DNA of 64,000 bases from Flavobacterium tyrosinilyticum (lineage in GTDB: Bacteria; Bacteroidota; Bacteroidia; Flavobacteriales; Flavobacteriaceae), in assembly GCF_023656565.1 (NCBI RefSeq), contig NZ_JAMOKG010000003.1:434001-498000 (forward strand), read 5' to 3'. Every line of letters begins with the position of its first letter. Position 1 is the stretch's first letter. The translations under genes and the position numbers were made by a program. Below the pieces are notes generated by a model that searched no databases, was not told where the DNA came from, and saw nothing but the letters and a program-made list of their open reading frames with translations. Below, piece after piece: positions 17,075 through 25,896 of this stretch.

Positions 17075-17136
17075 AAATTCGCTTGCAAATTGCAAGTACA
17101 AATATATAAAACCACTTTCGTTTTGCAAGCGAATTT
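17075..17136. promoter_or_regulatory. operator-like inverted repeat between SDR operon and HxlR gene
   Basis: AAATTCGCTTGCAAA (17075-17089) and its exact reverse complement TTTGCAAGCGAATTT (17122-17136) form a perfect 15-base inverted repeat. A local palindrome CTTGCAA-A-TTGCAAG (17082-17096) adds a third half-site. The copies sit between two divergent genes, 14 bases before the HxlR start and 25 before the SDR start. I infer two HxlR dimer sites that control both directions. Confidence 0.7.
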
Positions 17137-17150
17137 TTAATTTTTTTTTT

Positions 17151-17564
17151 ATGGCAGAAAATAAGAAGCGTTCCGACTGTCCTGTAAGCCAGTCGCTGGA
17201 TATTTGGGGAGACAAATGGTCACTGCTGATTGTGAGGGATTTAATGTTTGCCGGACAGTGCACTTATGGCGACTTTCAGAAATCAGACGAGAAAATAGCC
17301 AGCAATATATTGGCTTCACGACTTCAAATGCTTGAAGAAAGCGGGATTATCAAAAAAGAACCTCATCCGGAAAGTAAATCCAAAGTTTTATACAAACTCA
17401 CTGCGAAAGGTATCGACCTTTTGCCGCTGATGATTGAAATCAATTTATGGGCAGATAAATACTGCAGCATCACGTCTGAAAGAAAGGCACTAATCCAAGA
17501 GGTGAAAAAGGATAAGGAAGGGTATATAAAAATGTTTTCCAAAAAATTGAAAAGTCTGGTTTAA
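17151..17564 (+). CDS. HxlR family transcriptional regulator
   Basis: A 137-residue winged-helix protein. The HxlR signature starts with CPVSQSLDIWGDKWSLLIVR (residues 9-28) and continues with DFQKSDEKIASNILASRLQM and LTAKGIDLLPLM. Cys9, in the usual HxlR position, is the Cys that in YodB/HypR-type members senses electrophiles or disulfide stress. It is divergent from the SDR-SDR-MDR operon. Despite the family name, it is far from the hxlBA genes at 50.5 kb and there is no evidence it controls them. Confidence 0.92.
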   Translation: MAENKKRSDCPVSQSLDIWGDKWSLLIVRDLMFAGQCTYGDFQKSDEKIASNILASRLQMLEESGIIKKEPHPESKSKVLYKLTAKGIDLLPLMIEINLWADKYCSITSERKALIQEVKKDKEGYIKMFSKKLKSLV

Positions 17565-17682
17565 TTTGAAGAAAATCAGCAATTGGAATTGACTGCAATT
17601 ATATTGCAAAATACTAAATGAGCTGGGGCATAAAAATGACCCAGCTCAAATATTGAGATGATTACTATTGAACACTTAGAAA

Positions 17683-18414
17683 TTAATTTACTTTTTCCAT
17701 TATCATTTTGTTTTTTCCCATATCAATTTCCTGTTTCAAAAATTGATTGGTTTGGGAATCAATATAATAAGTATTTATCGTTTTGTTTTGCGAAATACCA
17801 TCTGTCACAGTAATAATCCACACCGATTTTCCACCAAGGAAACCTTTTTTGGTGTTCGTTATATTTGCTTTAAGAATTGCAGCTTTTGTGACAAGATTAT
17901 AATCAAAAATAGTCATTTCTGTTTTATAATTTTCTTTTAGCGGAAGCCAGCGGATTATTTGAGGATAAATATTGCTGTCAAAAAAGCTTCCTATTGTTTC
18001 TTCTTTAATATCTATTTTTTTGCTATCCTTTTTATCGAGATAATAACCAGTTGTTTGTTTCCCGAAATTAAGCTCTATGTCTCTTTGGGTGTTGACAGAA
18101 GTATGTTTTACAGGGTTTAAGTTAGGAAGTTCCGCTATCGTTTCATCAACCCAGTCCGGCATATTTTTCATTTTTATCGTCGTGGTTACTTTTATTGTGT
18201 TTTTTGTTTTAGCTATTTTAGTAAATACCTTTCCAATTTCAATTTTTGCAGTATCTCTAACTGCAAACCAATTCATTTCATACTCTTCATTTTTAATTAG
18301 TTTCTCAATAATTTCATTGTGATCAGGGGACTGTGTTTTTTCTTGGGCATTTGCAGTAAAACATAATAAAAAAAGGCCTGCATAAAGAAGAAATAAGGAT
18401 TTCATAGATTTCAT
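17683..18414 (-). CDS. secreted protein of unknown function (DUF3108-like beta-barrel)
   Basis: A 243-residue protein with a signal peptide (residues 1-23, ending TANAQ). The mature part is rich in beta strands and in Thr/Lys and resembles the periplasmic lipocalin-like proteins grouped around DUF3108. It contains TYYIDSQTNQFLKQEIDMG near the C-terminus, a 'recover a user-visible parameter' type strand pair. No catalytic motif is visible. It is monocistronic, flanked by a convergent HxlR gene and by an MDR fragment. The family assignment is tentative. Confidence 0.6.
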   Translation of the reverse strand: MKSMKSLFLLYAGLFLLCFTANAQEKTQSPDHNEIIEKLIKNEEYEMNWFAVRDTAKIEIGKVFTKIAKTKNTIKVTTTIKMKNMPDWVDETIAELPNLNPVKHTSVNTQRDIELNFGKQTTGYYLDKKDSKKIDIKEETIGSFFDSNIYPQIIRWLPLKENYKTEMTIFDYNLVTKAAILKANITNTKKGFLGGKSVWIITVTDGISQNKTINTYYIDSQTNQFLKQEIDMGKNKMIMEKVN

Positions 18415-18495
18415 ATAGAATATTTTTATGTTAGTTGGTGTGCAAAAAGGAATAAATGTTACAGCAGGCTGATTTTTAACCTATTATAATAACAC

Positions 18496-18759
18496 ATGAA
18501 AATCACTAAAAATAGTAAACCTAGGGGCCAAACAATCTTAATTTCAGGGCCACCTACTTCAGAATTTGAAAAGTCAATACCTGCTTCGACATTTATTCGT
18601 TTTATTTTGTGGCTTACCCGTTTAAAAATTCGCAGCAAAGTGAAAAAGTTATATATTGATTATTCATTCTTACTTATGAACGCAGACGGAAAACAATTTA
18701 ACTGGAAAAACAATTCTTTCCTGTTGCTTTTGAATTCGTATATTCGGCCTTTATTTTGA
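18496..18759 (+). pseudogene. remnant of a second MDR oxidoreductase (C-terminal third)
   Basis: The 87-codon frame holds GQTILISGPPTSEFEKSIPA, then KVKKLYIDYSFLLMNADGKQ and ends YIRPLF. These align with residues 230-304 of the MDR at 14412-15413 (GKTVSISGPPDPAFANEMGM, YSFLFMKANGQQLSE, VIKPVL). The N-terminal 225 residues and the last 30 are absent, and the region after GKQ has drifted. It is on the opposite strand from its relative. The Met at 18496 is not a real MDR start. It lies 9 bases before the MFS gene, so any translation would be coincidental. Confidence 0.72.
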
Positions 18760-18768
18760 AAAAAGAGA

Positions 18769-20073
18769 ATGATTGCAAAATTGAATGAAAAAAAATCCTA
18801 TCCATGGATTGTTGTCGGCCTGCTATGGTTTGTTGCTTTATTGAATTATTTAGACCGGCAAATGCTCTCCACTATGAAATCAGCGATGATGGATGACATT
18901 CCTGAATTGGCTAAAGCTGAAAATTTCGGACTTTTGATGGCAGTTTTCCTTTGGATTTATGCGCTTATGAGTCCTGTTTCTGGAATTATAGCAGATCGGT
19001 TTAACCGAAAAAGAATCATTATAGCCAGTCTTTTTATTTGGTCTGGGGTGACTATGGCAATGGGTTATGCCACAACTTTCAATCAGATTTATATTTTGCG
19101 TGGCATTATGGGTTTTAGTGAAGCCTTTTATATTCCGGCTGCCTTATCCTTAATAGCAGATTATCATCAAGAAAAAACACGCTCTTTTGCAATTGCGATT
19201 CATACCACTGGAATTTATTTAGGACAGGCACTCGGTGGTTTTGGAGCCACTATTTCTAAGTATTTTTCCTGGCATTTCAGCTTTCACTCCGTAGGTTTAT
19301 TCGGTGTGCTTTACAGTTTAATACTGATATTTTTTATACAAGAAAAGAAAACTTACTTTTTAGATCCTACAAAAAAGTCATCTGTCCGCTTTGAATTCAA
19401 GCAAATGTTCAAAGGATTGGGAATATTATTCGGTAATATCTCCTTTTGGGTTTTGCTCTTTTATTTCTCTGCACCAAGTTTACCAGGCTGGGCGGCCAAA
19501 AACTGGTTACCCACCTTATTTACTGAAACTTTACATTTGGACATGTCTCTGGCGGGACCAATTGCAACGGTAACCATTTCCATGTCTTCCTTTTTTGGCG
19601 TTTTAATTGGAGGTGCCATTTCAGACAGATGGGTGATGAAACACCTTAAGGGAAGAATTTACACTAGCGCTATTGGATTGTTTCTTACCATCCCGGCATT
19701 ATTTTTATTTGGCTATTGCTGTGACACAACCGCTATTGTTTTTGGCGCTGTCCTTTTTGGACTTGGATTTGGAATATACGACACCAACAATATGCCTATT
19801 CTTTGTCAGTTTGTTGCTCCCCGATACAGGGCTACGGGATATGGAATTATGAATTTTGCAGGTATTTCAGCCGGAGCTGTTATCACAGAGTTTTTAGGAA
19901 AAGCCGCTGATAATGGAGGAATGAGACACGTTTTTGTTCTACTGTTATTTGTAGTGTTTACTGCCATCGTTTTACAGCTGGTGAGCCTTCATCCAAAAAC
20001 TATTGATATGATTGATGAGAGTGAAGCGACAGGGTTTCAATCTAAAAAAGATACAAATTTGGAAATTAAATAA
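18769..20073 (+). CDS. MFS transporter, anion:cation symporter-like
   Basis: A 434-residue transporter with about twelve hydrophobic helices. It opens with WFVALLNYLDRQMLSTMKSA (21-40), where the LNYLDR motif is diagnostic of the ACS branch (hexuronate, glucarate and other organic anion importers). The loop 2-3 signature GIIADRFNRKRII follows near 66-78, and a second GGAISDRWVMKHLKGR lies between helices 8 and 9. The substrate is not indicated by neighbours, since the upstream ORF is a pseudogene. A strong terminator follows. Confidence 0.9.
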   Translation: MIAKLNEKKSYPWIVVGLLWFVALLNYLDRQMLSTMKSAMMDDIPELAKAENFGLLMAVFLWIYALMSPVSGIIADRFNRKRIIIASLFIWSGVTMAMGYATTFNQIYILRGIMGFSEAFYIPAALSLIADYHQEKTRSFAIAIHTTGIYLGQALGGFGATISKYFSWHFSFHSVGLFGVLYSLILIFFIQEKKTYFLDPTKKSSVRFEFKQMFKGLGILFGNISFWVLLFYFSAPSLPGWAAKNWLPTLFTETLHLDMSLAGPIATVTISMSSFFGVLIGGAISDRWVMKHLKGRIYTSAIGLFLTIPALFLFGYCCDTTAIVFGAVLFGLGFGIYDTNNMPILCQFVAPRYRATGYGIMNFAGISAGAVITEFLGKAADNGGMRHVFVLLLFVVFTAIVLQLVSLHPKTIDMIDESEATGFQSKKDTNLEIK

Positions 20074-20138
20074 AATTACATTCTTTTACCATAACCTAAT
20101 TTTAAACATAAGGTAAGCCAAAATCATTCTTACTAATT

Positions 20139-20180
20139 AAAATAATAAGAGACGACCTGATGGCCGTCTCTTATTATTTT
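20139..20180. terminator. bidirectional intrinsic terminator
   Basis: A 16-base perfect stem (AAAATAATAAGAGACG with CGTCTCTTATTATTTT) around a 10-base loop lies after the MFS gene and before the convergent protease gene. Confidence 0.85.
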
Positions 20181-20295
20181 ATAAAAACACCTATTCTAGA
20201 ATACTGCCAGCTTCCACTTTTTAGTTGTATTTTGACAATCGGGTTTGCCAAAAAACAACAGCCTCGCGCTACCCCCTTTTTACAGGAAAGGCTTT

Positions 20296-21036
20296 CTATT
20301 TATCATGCTTTCTGTTTTCCATAAAAGATACTAAATTCGTTATTGCGCATGGAGAGAAAAACTTCTTATTTGAATCTGGATCAACTGTTCCATTTGAGAC
20401 AATCCCAACAAGTAAACCATTTTCATCTACTAGTGGAGCCCCACTAAGTCCTCCGAATTTCTCTGGCACAAGAATATCTTTTAATAAAATGCGATTTGAA
20501 ATTGTTTTATAATATTCAAATTCATATACCCTTTGAGGTCCATTTTCCATCGTTCTGGTCCAACCCACAACATATAATTTTTCTCCCTGAATTAAAGGAG
20601 TATTTCTTATTTCCAAAGGTATAATACTGGAAGAGTTTTGCTTTATGGAAAATACCAGCCAATCATTATCATAAGTTGACTTGGCTTCCAATAACTCAGA
20701 CTTGTCTTCATTTAATAATTTATCACAAATTACAATTTCGGACTTATTGTTTAATGGGTATAATACCCAATTTTTAATATAGCTCTCCAACGACAGGGTT
20801 GTCATTTTTTCGGGCTTAATAATCTTAAGTATATGTTTTGCTGTTACAGCAAATGTTTCATTGTTATATTTTATAAGAAAGCCGCAACTGAATTTTGGCT
20901 GGTCATATTTCGGGTTTATAAATTCGATCCCGTTCACCAAAGCGATTTCTTTAAATGCTTTATTTGAAGAAATCTCCTGTCCGTAGCAGCCTGCTATCCA
21001 CAAAATCGCAATAGCAGAAAAAAGTTTAAATTTCAT
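20296..21036 (-). CDS. trypsin-like serine protease lipoprotein
   Basis: I choose ATG at 21036, giving 246 residues with a clean lipoprotein signal ending WIAGC (Cys17). The longer frame to 21105 would bury it. The S1-fold catalytic triad is visible: His68 in TAKH, Asp125 in DNDW, and Ser198 in GGLSGAPLVDENG. The 'xGxSGxPLxDxxGxxVGI' region is typical of trypsin/DegP-type chymotrypsin folds. Substrate unknown. It stands alone between terminators, so it is probably independently expressed. It could be catalytically active or a sensor protease. Confidence 0.8.
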   Translation of the reverse strand: MKFKLFSAIAILWIAGCYGQEISSNKAFKEIALVNGIEFINPKYDQPKFSCGFLIKYNNETFAVTAKHILKIIKPEKMTTLSLESYIKNWVLYPLNNKSEIVICDKLLNEDKSELLEAKSTYDNDWLVFSIKQNSSSIIPLEIRNTPLIQGEKLYVVGWTRTMENGPQRVYEFEYYKTISNRILLKDILVPEKFGGLSGAPLVDENGLLVGIVSNGTVDPDSNKKFFSPCAITNLVSFMENRKHDK

Positions 21037-21195
21037 AATAGTACCAAATTTAGATTTCACTATCAGCCAATGCAAAACTTCCTTTTCTTGTATGCTGAGT
21101 TTCAAATATAGAAAAACAAATGTTATAAATGATAGAAGAGATTCACGAAAACAGAACCGGGATCATTATAAAATACAAGCCCTCTTCAACCAAAT

Positions 21196-21230
21196 GAAAA
21201 AAACCGCCTTGAAAAATCAAGACGGCTTTC
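21196..21230 (-). terminator. intrinsic terminator of the GH3 operon
   Basis: On the minus strand, AAAGCCGTCTTGA pairs with TCAAGGCGGTTT (one G-T pair) and runs into seven Ts, 20 bases after the stop of the last GH3 gene. Confidence 0.8.
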
Positions 21231-21249
21231 AGAAATAACTAACTAAAAT

Positions 21250-23700
21250 TTATGGTTTAAGCTCTGTAAACTTCGAATCTAATTCAAAAGCTTTCTTCAC
21301 TTTCTCCACTGTAATTTCTTTTTCTACTGAAAACGATGCCGTTTGTTTAATATCTAAAGAAGAAGCTCCAACTAGAACTTTGTAAGTTCCAGCTTCAGCA
21401 ATCCAAGCACTTTTGTTTTCTAAGAAAGAAGCCAGGTCTTTTGGAGATAATGTTAAAGTTAACGTTTGGCTTTCGCCTGGTTTCAATTCTTTTGTTTTTC
21501 CAAAAGCTTTCAATTCTTCTTTCGGTTTATCAATAGATTTTGAAGGAGCTGAAAGATACAACTGCACTACTTCTTTTCCTGCCACTTTTCCAGTGTTTTT
21601 TACCGTAACAGAAACAGTCAATTTATCCTTGAAAGTTGGAGAACTTAATTTAACTCCTGAATATTCAAAAGTTGTATACGAACTTCCAAACCCAAATTCA
21701 TAAGACGGTTTAATGTTGAACGTATTGAAATAACGGTATCCAACATACACGCCTTCTTCATATGTTACGTCTTTCGGATTATCAACTGGAAATCCTGGGA
21801 AATTTTTAGCTGATGGCGTATCTGAATATTTCGCTGGGAAAGTCATCGTCAATTTTCCAGATGGATTAATTTTTCCTGAAACCACATCGGCAACAGAATG
21901 TCCGCCTTCCTGACCTGGCTGCCACGCTAATAAAATTGCATCTACTTTATCTTTCCATGAAGCTGTTTCGATGACACCGCCAATATTTAAAATAACAACT
22001 ACTTTTTTTCCTTTAGCATGAAAAGCTTTTGATATTTTATCCAGCATTTGAATTTCTTCATCAGCCATATTAAAATCATTATTGACAACTCTGTCTCCGC
22101 CTTCTCCAGAATTTCTTCCTAAAGTCACGAAAGCAATTTCAGAGCTTGCTGCTTTTTTAGCGATAAAAGCATCATCCATTTTTAATTCTGGAAGTCTTTC
22201 TGGCAAAGCCAAAATTCCTCTTGCTTTTCTGTTTTCTAGTTCAGCTGCCACTTCTTTTTCAGCATGCGGTTTGTACAAATCAACCAATTCTTTGTCTAGT
22301 TTGTAACCCGCAGCAGTTAAACCTTCCAAAAGAGAAACAGTGTGTTTGTTATTCACACTTCCGCTTCCTGTTCCTCCTGTAATCCAAGCGTAAGAAGTAA
22401 CTCCAAATACCGAAACTTCTTTTTGTTTGTCTGCAAAAGGCAGTGCATTGTTTGTATTTTTAAGTAAAACCATTCCTTCTGCAGCCGCATTTCTGGTTAC
22501 TTCAGCATTTTTAGTCAGGTTTGGTTTATCGCTGTATTTGTATTTAGCAAAAGTCGGAGTACGGAAAACATATTCTAAAATTCTTTTCACGTTTACATTT
22601 GCCACTTCCTGAGACAATTTACCAGAATCTAAGGCAGCCAGCAACGCTTTTTTCTGAACTGGAATTCCTGGCATCAATAAATCATTTCCCGCAATCATCT
22701 GCTGTACAACATCAGAGTTTGATCCTTTCGAAATCGATTCAAAACCTGGGAAACCACCAAACCAATCCGTCATTACAATTCCTTTGAAACCCCATTCGTC
22801 TCTCAAAACCTGCGTTAGAAGATCTTTTCGGTCAGATGTGTAAGTTCCGTTTAATTTGTTGTAAGAAGACATTACTGTCCAAGGCTGAGATTCTTTAACC
22901 GTGATTTCAAAACCTTTTAAATACAATTCTCTAATTGCTCTTTCAGAAACATGAGCATTGATGGTTAAACGGTTACTTTCTTCATTATTAACTGCAAAAT
23001 GTTTGATTGAAGTTCCAACGCCTTGCGACTGAATTCCGTTTACAATTGCCGCCGCAGTTTTTCCTGAAATTAAAGGATCTTCAGAATAATATTCGAAATT
23101 TCTTCCGTTCAATGGATTTCGGTGGATATTCAAAGCTGGCGCTAATAAAACATCCACACCGTATTCTTTTACTTCGTTCCCCATTGCTTTTCCAACTTCT
23201 TCCAAAAGCGCTTTATTCCACGTTGAAGCCAAAGCCGTTCCAACTGGAAATGCCGTTGCATAATACGTTTTAGAATCATTTTCTCTTGTTGGTGCGATTC
23301 TTAATCCAGCTGGACCATCGGCAACAACCGTTGCAGGAATTCCGAAACGTTCGAAAGCAGCCGTTCCTCCCGCTGCTCCAGGAACCAAACCTTGTTTAGA
23401 ATCTCCAACAGGACCAGTCAAAACTTCGATTCCCGGCATTCCAGTTCCAATCAAAAGTTCCACTTTTTCTGCATTGGTCATTTCTTTGATGATGGCATCA
23501 ATTCTTTGATTAGCAGTAAGACGCGTATCTTCCCACGGATCTAGTTTTCCGTTTCTGTTGAAATCAGCAAACGTAAATCCTTTGATAGTTACAAGCGGCG
23601 GATTCGTTTCATCATTCGGAACAGTATTCCAAGACAAATTAGAAAGTACTAACGCCGTTAAAAGCGTCATTTTTCCTGTTTTTATAATTTTATGTTTCAT
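21250..23700 (-). CDS. glycoside hydrolase family 3 (beta-glucosidase-type), with Fn3-like domain
   Basis: An 816-residue secreted protein. After a signal peptide (about 1-28) comes an EF-hand-like loop with acidic/Asn ligands (Asp46, Asn48, Asn50, Asp54, Glu57). The GH3 N-domain follows with KHF (233-235) and the nucleophile Asp312 in GIVMTDWFGG. The C-domain carries the GEGGDR acid/base region near 530-545, and a fibronectin III-like domain covers about 700-790. The family removes non-reducing beta-glucosyl, xylosyl or similar residues. It is the last gene of the operon headed by the TonB-dependent receptor, and a palindromic repeat separates it from the esterase gene. Confidence 0.93.
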   Translation of the reverse strand: MKHKIIKTGKMTLLTALVLSNLSWNTVPNDETNPPLVTIKGFTFADFNRNGKLDPWEDTRLTANQRIDAIIKEMTNAEKVELLIGTGMPGIEVLTGPVGDSKQGLVPGAAGGTAAFERFGIPATVVADGPAGLRIAPTRENDSKTYYATAFPVGTALASTWNKALLEEVGKAMGNEVKEYGVDVLLAPALNIHRNPLNGRNFEYYSEDPLISGKTAAAIVNGIQSQGVGTSIKHFAVNNEESNRLTINAHVSERAIRELYLKGFEITVKESQPWTVMSSYNKLNGTYTSDRKDLLTQVLRDEWGFKGIVMTDWFGGFPGFESISKGSNSDVVQQMIAGNDLLMPGIPVQKKALLAALDSGKLSQEVANVNVKRILEYVFRTPTFAKYKYSDKPNLTKNAEVTRNAAAEGMVLLKNTNNALPFADKQKEVSVFGVTSYAWITGGTGSGSVNNKHTVSLLEGLTAAGYKLDKELVDLYKPHAEKEVAAELENRKARGILALPERLPELKMDDAFIAKKAASSEIAFVTLGRNSGEGGDRVVNNDFNMADEEIQMLDKISKAFHAKGKKVVVILNIGGVIETASWKDKVDAILLAWQPGQEGGHSVADVVSGKINPSGKLTMTFPAKYSDTPSAKNFPGFPVDNPKDVTYEEGVYVGYRYFNTFNIKPSYEFGFGSSYTTFEYSGVKLSSPTFKDKLTVSVTVKNTGKVAGKEVVQLYLSAPSKSIDKPKEELKAFGKTKELKPGESQTLTLTLSPKDLASFLENKSAWIAEAGTYKVLVGASSLDIKQTASFSVEKEITVEKVKKAFELDSKFTELKP

Positions 23701-23729
23701 ACTATATAGTTTTTAAAGTCCTAATTAAT

Positions 23730-23814
23730 TTTCACGCAGATTTAAAATGATTTAAGCTGATATTCGCAGATTTTTTTTTAATCTAATCTCAAATCTGTCT
23801 AAATCTGCGTGAAA
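23730..23814. repeat. interspersed intergenic inverted repeat, type 1
   Basis: TTTCACGCAGATTT opens and AAATCTGCGTGAAA closes an 85-base element with further CGCAGATTT and AAATCTG copies inside. The whole could fold into a long imperfect hairpin. Elements of this kind are scattered in Flavobacterium genomes. It lies between the esterase and GH3 genes. Confidence 0.8.
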
Positions 23815-23824
23815 CCTTTTCTAT

Positions 23825-24715
23825 TTATTTAGATAAAAATCCTTCTAAAGAAAGCCATTCTTCAAAGCGGGTTTCCCATGAATCAACAGGTAGATTTTGT
23901 TTTCCAGTTCCAAAACCATGTCCGCCTTTTGAGTACATATGAAGCTCAACAGTCTGTCCTGCTTCAAGCCATTTATTATACATTTGAATACTTCTAGGAG
24001 CCAGTTTTAATTGGTCATCACTCGCGGCACATACAAACATTGGAATCTTTTTTTCTGGTGCAGGAACACTCAAAAGCTCTGGTCTTGGTCCGCCGTAAAT
24101 ATTCGCTACAAAATCTGGAAGCTGTTCTGCTTTATTATCCAAAACGGTTTCCATCGCCACCGTACTTCCTGCCGAAAACCCGATTATACCAACTTTTTTA
24201 ATGTCAATTCCATATTTTGAAGCATTCGCTCTAACATAATTCAGAGCATTTTTCCCGTCTTGAGCTGCCAATTGAATAGTAGCCAAAGAGTTTTTTTCAA
24301 AAGCGGCTCTGTCTTTTAATTTGTCCATCATTTCTCTTGCAGGATCGTTGGTCTCGGTTTTATTAAGACGGTATTTTAAAACAAAAGCAGTAATTCCTTT
24401 TTTGCTTAAAATTTCTGCTAATTCTTTTCCTTCCCTATTGATGGATAAACTTTGAAAACCTCCTCCTGGAGCAATGACAATGGCAGTTCCTGTATTTTTA
24501 ACTCCTTTTGGAACTTGATAAACTAATAAGGAGGGATCTGTTACATTGTAAACAACTTCAGTTTTAAAAAGATCGGAATACATTTGAGCTTCTTTTTGTG
24601 TCCAGCTTTCAGATCCTGGTGATTTTCCTTGATACAATTTTATGGTTTCTTGTGCTTTAACAGAACTTCCAAATAGCAGAAATCCTGTTGCTAAAAATGT
24701 GTATATAATTTTCAT
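23825..24715 (-). CDS. secreted alpha/beta hydrolase (acetyl-esterase/xylanase-annotated type)
   Basis: I take ATG at 24715 (296 residues), which gives a proper signal peptide ending VKAQ. The frame from 24775 overlaps the upstream gene and only adds a non-signal leader. The oxyanion part is VIAPGGGFQSL. The nucleophile elbow GFSAGS holds the catalytic Ser, and the acid/His come from AASDDQL and KGGHGFG. This is the BD-FAE/acetyl esterase-like group, often annotated as endo-1,4-beta-xylanase without a xylanase domain. It probably deacetylates a glycan or glycoside cut by the adjacent GH3 enzymes. It starts 13 bases after the nucleoside hydrolase-like gene. Confidence 0.85.
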   Translation of the reverse strand: MKIIYTFLATGFLLFGSSVKAQETIKLYQGKSPGSESWTQKEAQMYSDLFKTEVVYNVTDPSLLVYQVPKGVKNTGTAIVIAPGGGFQSLSINREGKELAEILSKKGITAFVLKYRLNKTETNDPAREMMDKLKDRAAFEKNSLATIQLAAQDGKNALNYVRANASKYGIDIKKVGIIGFSAGSTVAMETVLDNKAEQLPDFVANIYGGPRPELLSVPAPEKKIPMFVCAASDDQLKLAPRSIQMYNKWLEAGQTVELHMYSKGGHGFGTGKQNLPVDSWETRFEEWLSLEGFLSK

Positions 24716-24728
24716 AATAGTGTGATTG

Positions 24729-25769
24729 TTATTTAGTTGTTTTAAACAGTTGCAGTTTGGCAAAGAAATCTTCAAACATCAATCGTGTATCTAATTGATT
24801 ATAAACCCGAATATTCCTTCCGTTATGATTCGTTTCATAAAGTCCTTGCAAATTGATCAATGGTGAAGATTTTAAGACATAAGAACTCGAACTCGGATCT
24901 GCTTCAAAAGAAGATTGCAGCGCCGTTAATAAAACTAACGGACTGTCTCCCATAATGTAAGTTTCGCCAATATGAAGATTGAATTGCTGTACTCTTTTCA
25001 TCAGACTTTCTATTTTTTCTGAAAGATATTCTCCCGTTTTTCCTTGCGGTTTTACTTTTAGCAACAATTCAGAATACGACAATAAAGTCTGGCGATACGC
25101 ATTTCTTGGAATTTGCCAAATTGGAATTTTTGAATCATTAAAAATGACTTGTCCTGCCGTAATATCAATTCCTAAATTGTATTCTAAAGAAGTGTAACCT
25201 GGCGGCGGTGTTGCTAAATCTGAATATTCAGGACCGCCAATCCAAACTAAAATAAGGCGATCTGCAATTTTAGGTTCTAATAAATAAGCACTTGCAATTT
25301 CAGTCAAACCTGCTCCGCAAACTACATAAAGTGGTGTTTTTACATCGTCACGCATTGCCTCTTTTACAATCGCTTTTGCTCCTTCCGAAATATTTGGTGT
25401 TTTAGCATCTTTCAGTTGTAAATTGGAACCTTCATAAACGGGAAAAGCATTTTGAAGTTTCATTACTTCCAGAAGTTCTTTTACTTTTTTAACCGCATTT
25501 GTGGCAGTTTCTGATGAAGAATCAAAACCATCTCCCGGTTTTAAATGAGAACCAATAATACCTTTTATTTCTGCCGAAGGCGATAAAATCTGATGCACCA
25601 ATTGAAACAATCCGTCTGGATCTCCGCTAAAATCATTGTCGACAATAACACGCATTCTAGGCACTACCAAATCTTTTGAAAATGAATTTTTAGCTGTTGA
25701 TTGGGCTTGTGAAACGAATCCTGTGCATAATGAGAATATCAGAATTAGTAAATGTCTGTATCTTTTCAT
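24729..25769 (-). CDS. secreted nucleoside hydrolase-like protein
   Basis: A 346-residue protein. The signal peptide ends at about residue 23. The metal-binding start of the inosine-uridine nucleoside hydrolase fold is recognisable as VDNDFSGDPDG (residues 42-52 or so), a stretched version of the usual DxDPGxDD calcium site. Later segments IIGSHLK and LVWIGGPEYSD fit the same fold. The family removes the base from ribonucleosides, but periplasmic members of polysaccharide loci may act on other N- or O-glycosides. Its place between two GH3 genes, an esterase and a TonB receptor points to glycoside catabolism instead of nucleotide salvage. Confidence 0.78.
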   Translation of the reverse strand: MKRYRHLLILIFSLCTGFVSQAQSTAKNSFSKDLVVPRMRVIVDNDFSGDPDGLFQLVHQILSPSAEIKGIIGSHLKPGDGFDSSSETATNAVKKVKELLEVMKLQNAFPVYEGSNLQLKDAKTPNISEGAKAIVKEAMRDDVKTPLYVVCGAGLTEIASAYLLEPKIADRLILVWIGGPEYSDLATPPPGYTSLEYNLGIDITAGQVIFNDSKIPIWQIPRNAYRQTLLSYSELLLKVKPQGKTGEYLSEKIESLMKRVQQFNLHIGETYIMGDSPLVLLTALQSSFEADPSSSSYVLKSSPLINLQGLYETNHNGRNIRVYNQLDTRLMFEDFFAKLQLFKTTK

Positions 25770-25811
25770 AAAAGTTCTTTTTAATAAAGTGATTATGCCT
25801 CTTGTGTGGTT

Positions 25812-25887
25812 TCTCGCAAAGTCGCAAAGACGCGAAGTTTAAAAACTTAAAAAGAAAAAAACTTTGCGCCTCTGGGTCTTTGCGAGA
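25812..25887. repeat. interspersed intergenic inverted repeat, type 2
   Basis: TCTCGCAAAGTCGCAAAGAC with a following GCGAAGTTT is mirrored by AAACTTTGCGCC and GTCTTTGCGAGA. This 76-base imperfect hairpin has tandem CGCAAAG units. It lies between the nucleoside hydrolase-like and GH3 genes and is unrelated in sequence to the repeat at 23730. Confidence 0.78.
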
Positions 25888-25896
25888 TTAAATCAA

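Noticed and set aside
17151..17564. HxlR gene as regulator of hxlBA at 50.5 kb
   Set aside because: The family name is historical; 33 kb separates them, and the operator-like repeat sits at the SDR operon.
23730..25887. CRISPR array
   Set aside because: The repeated words are inverted-repeat arms without regular spacers.
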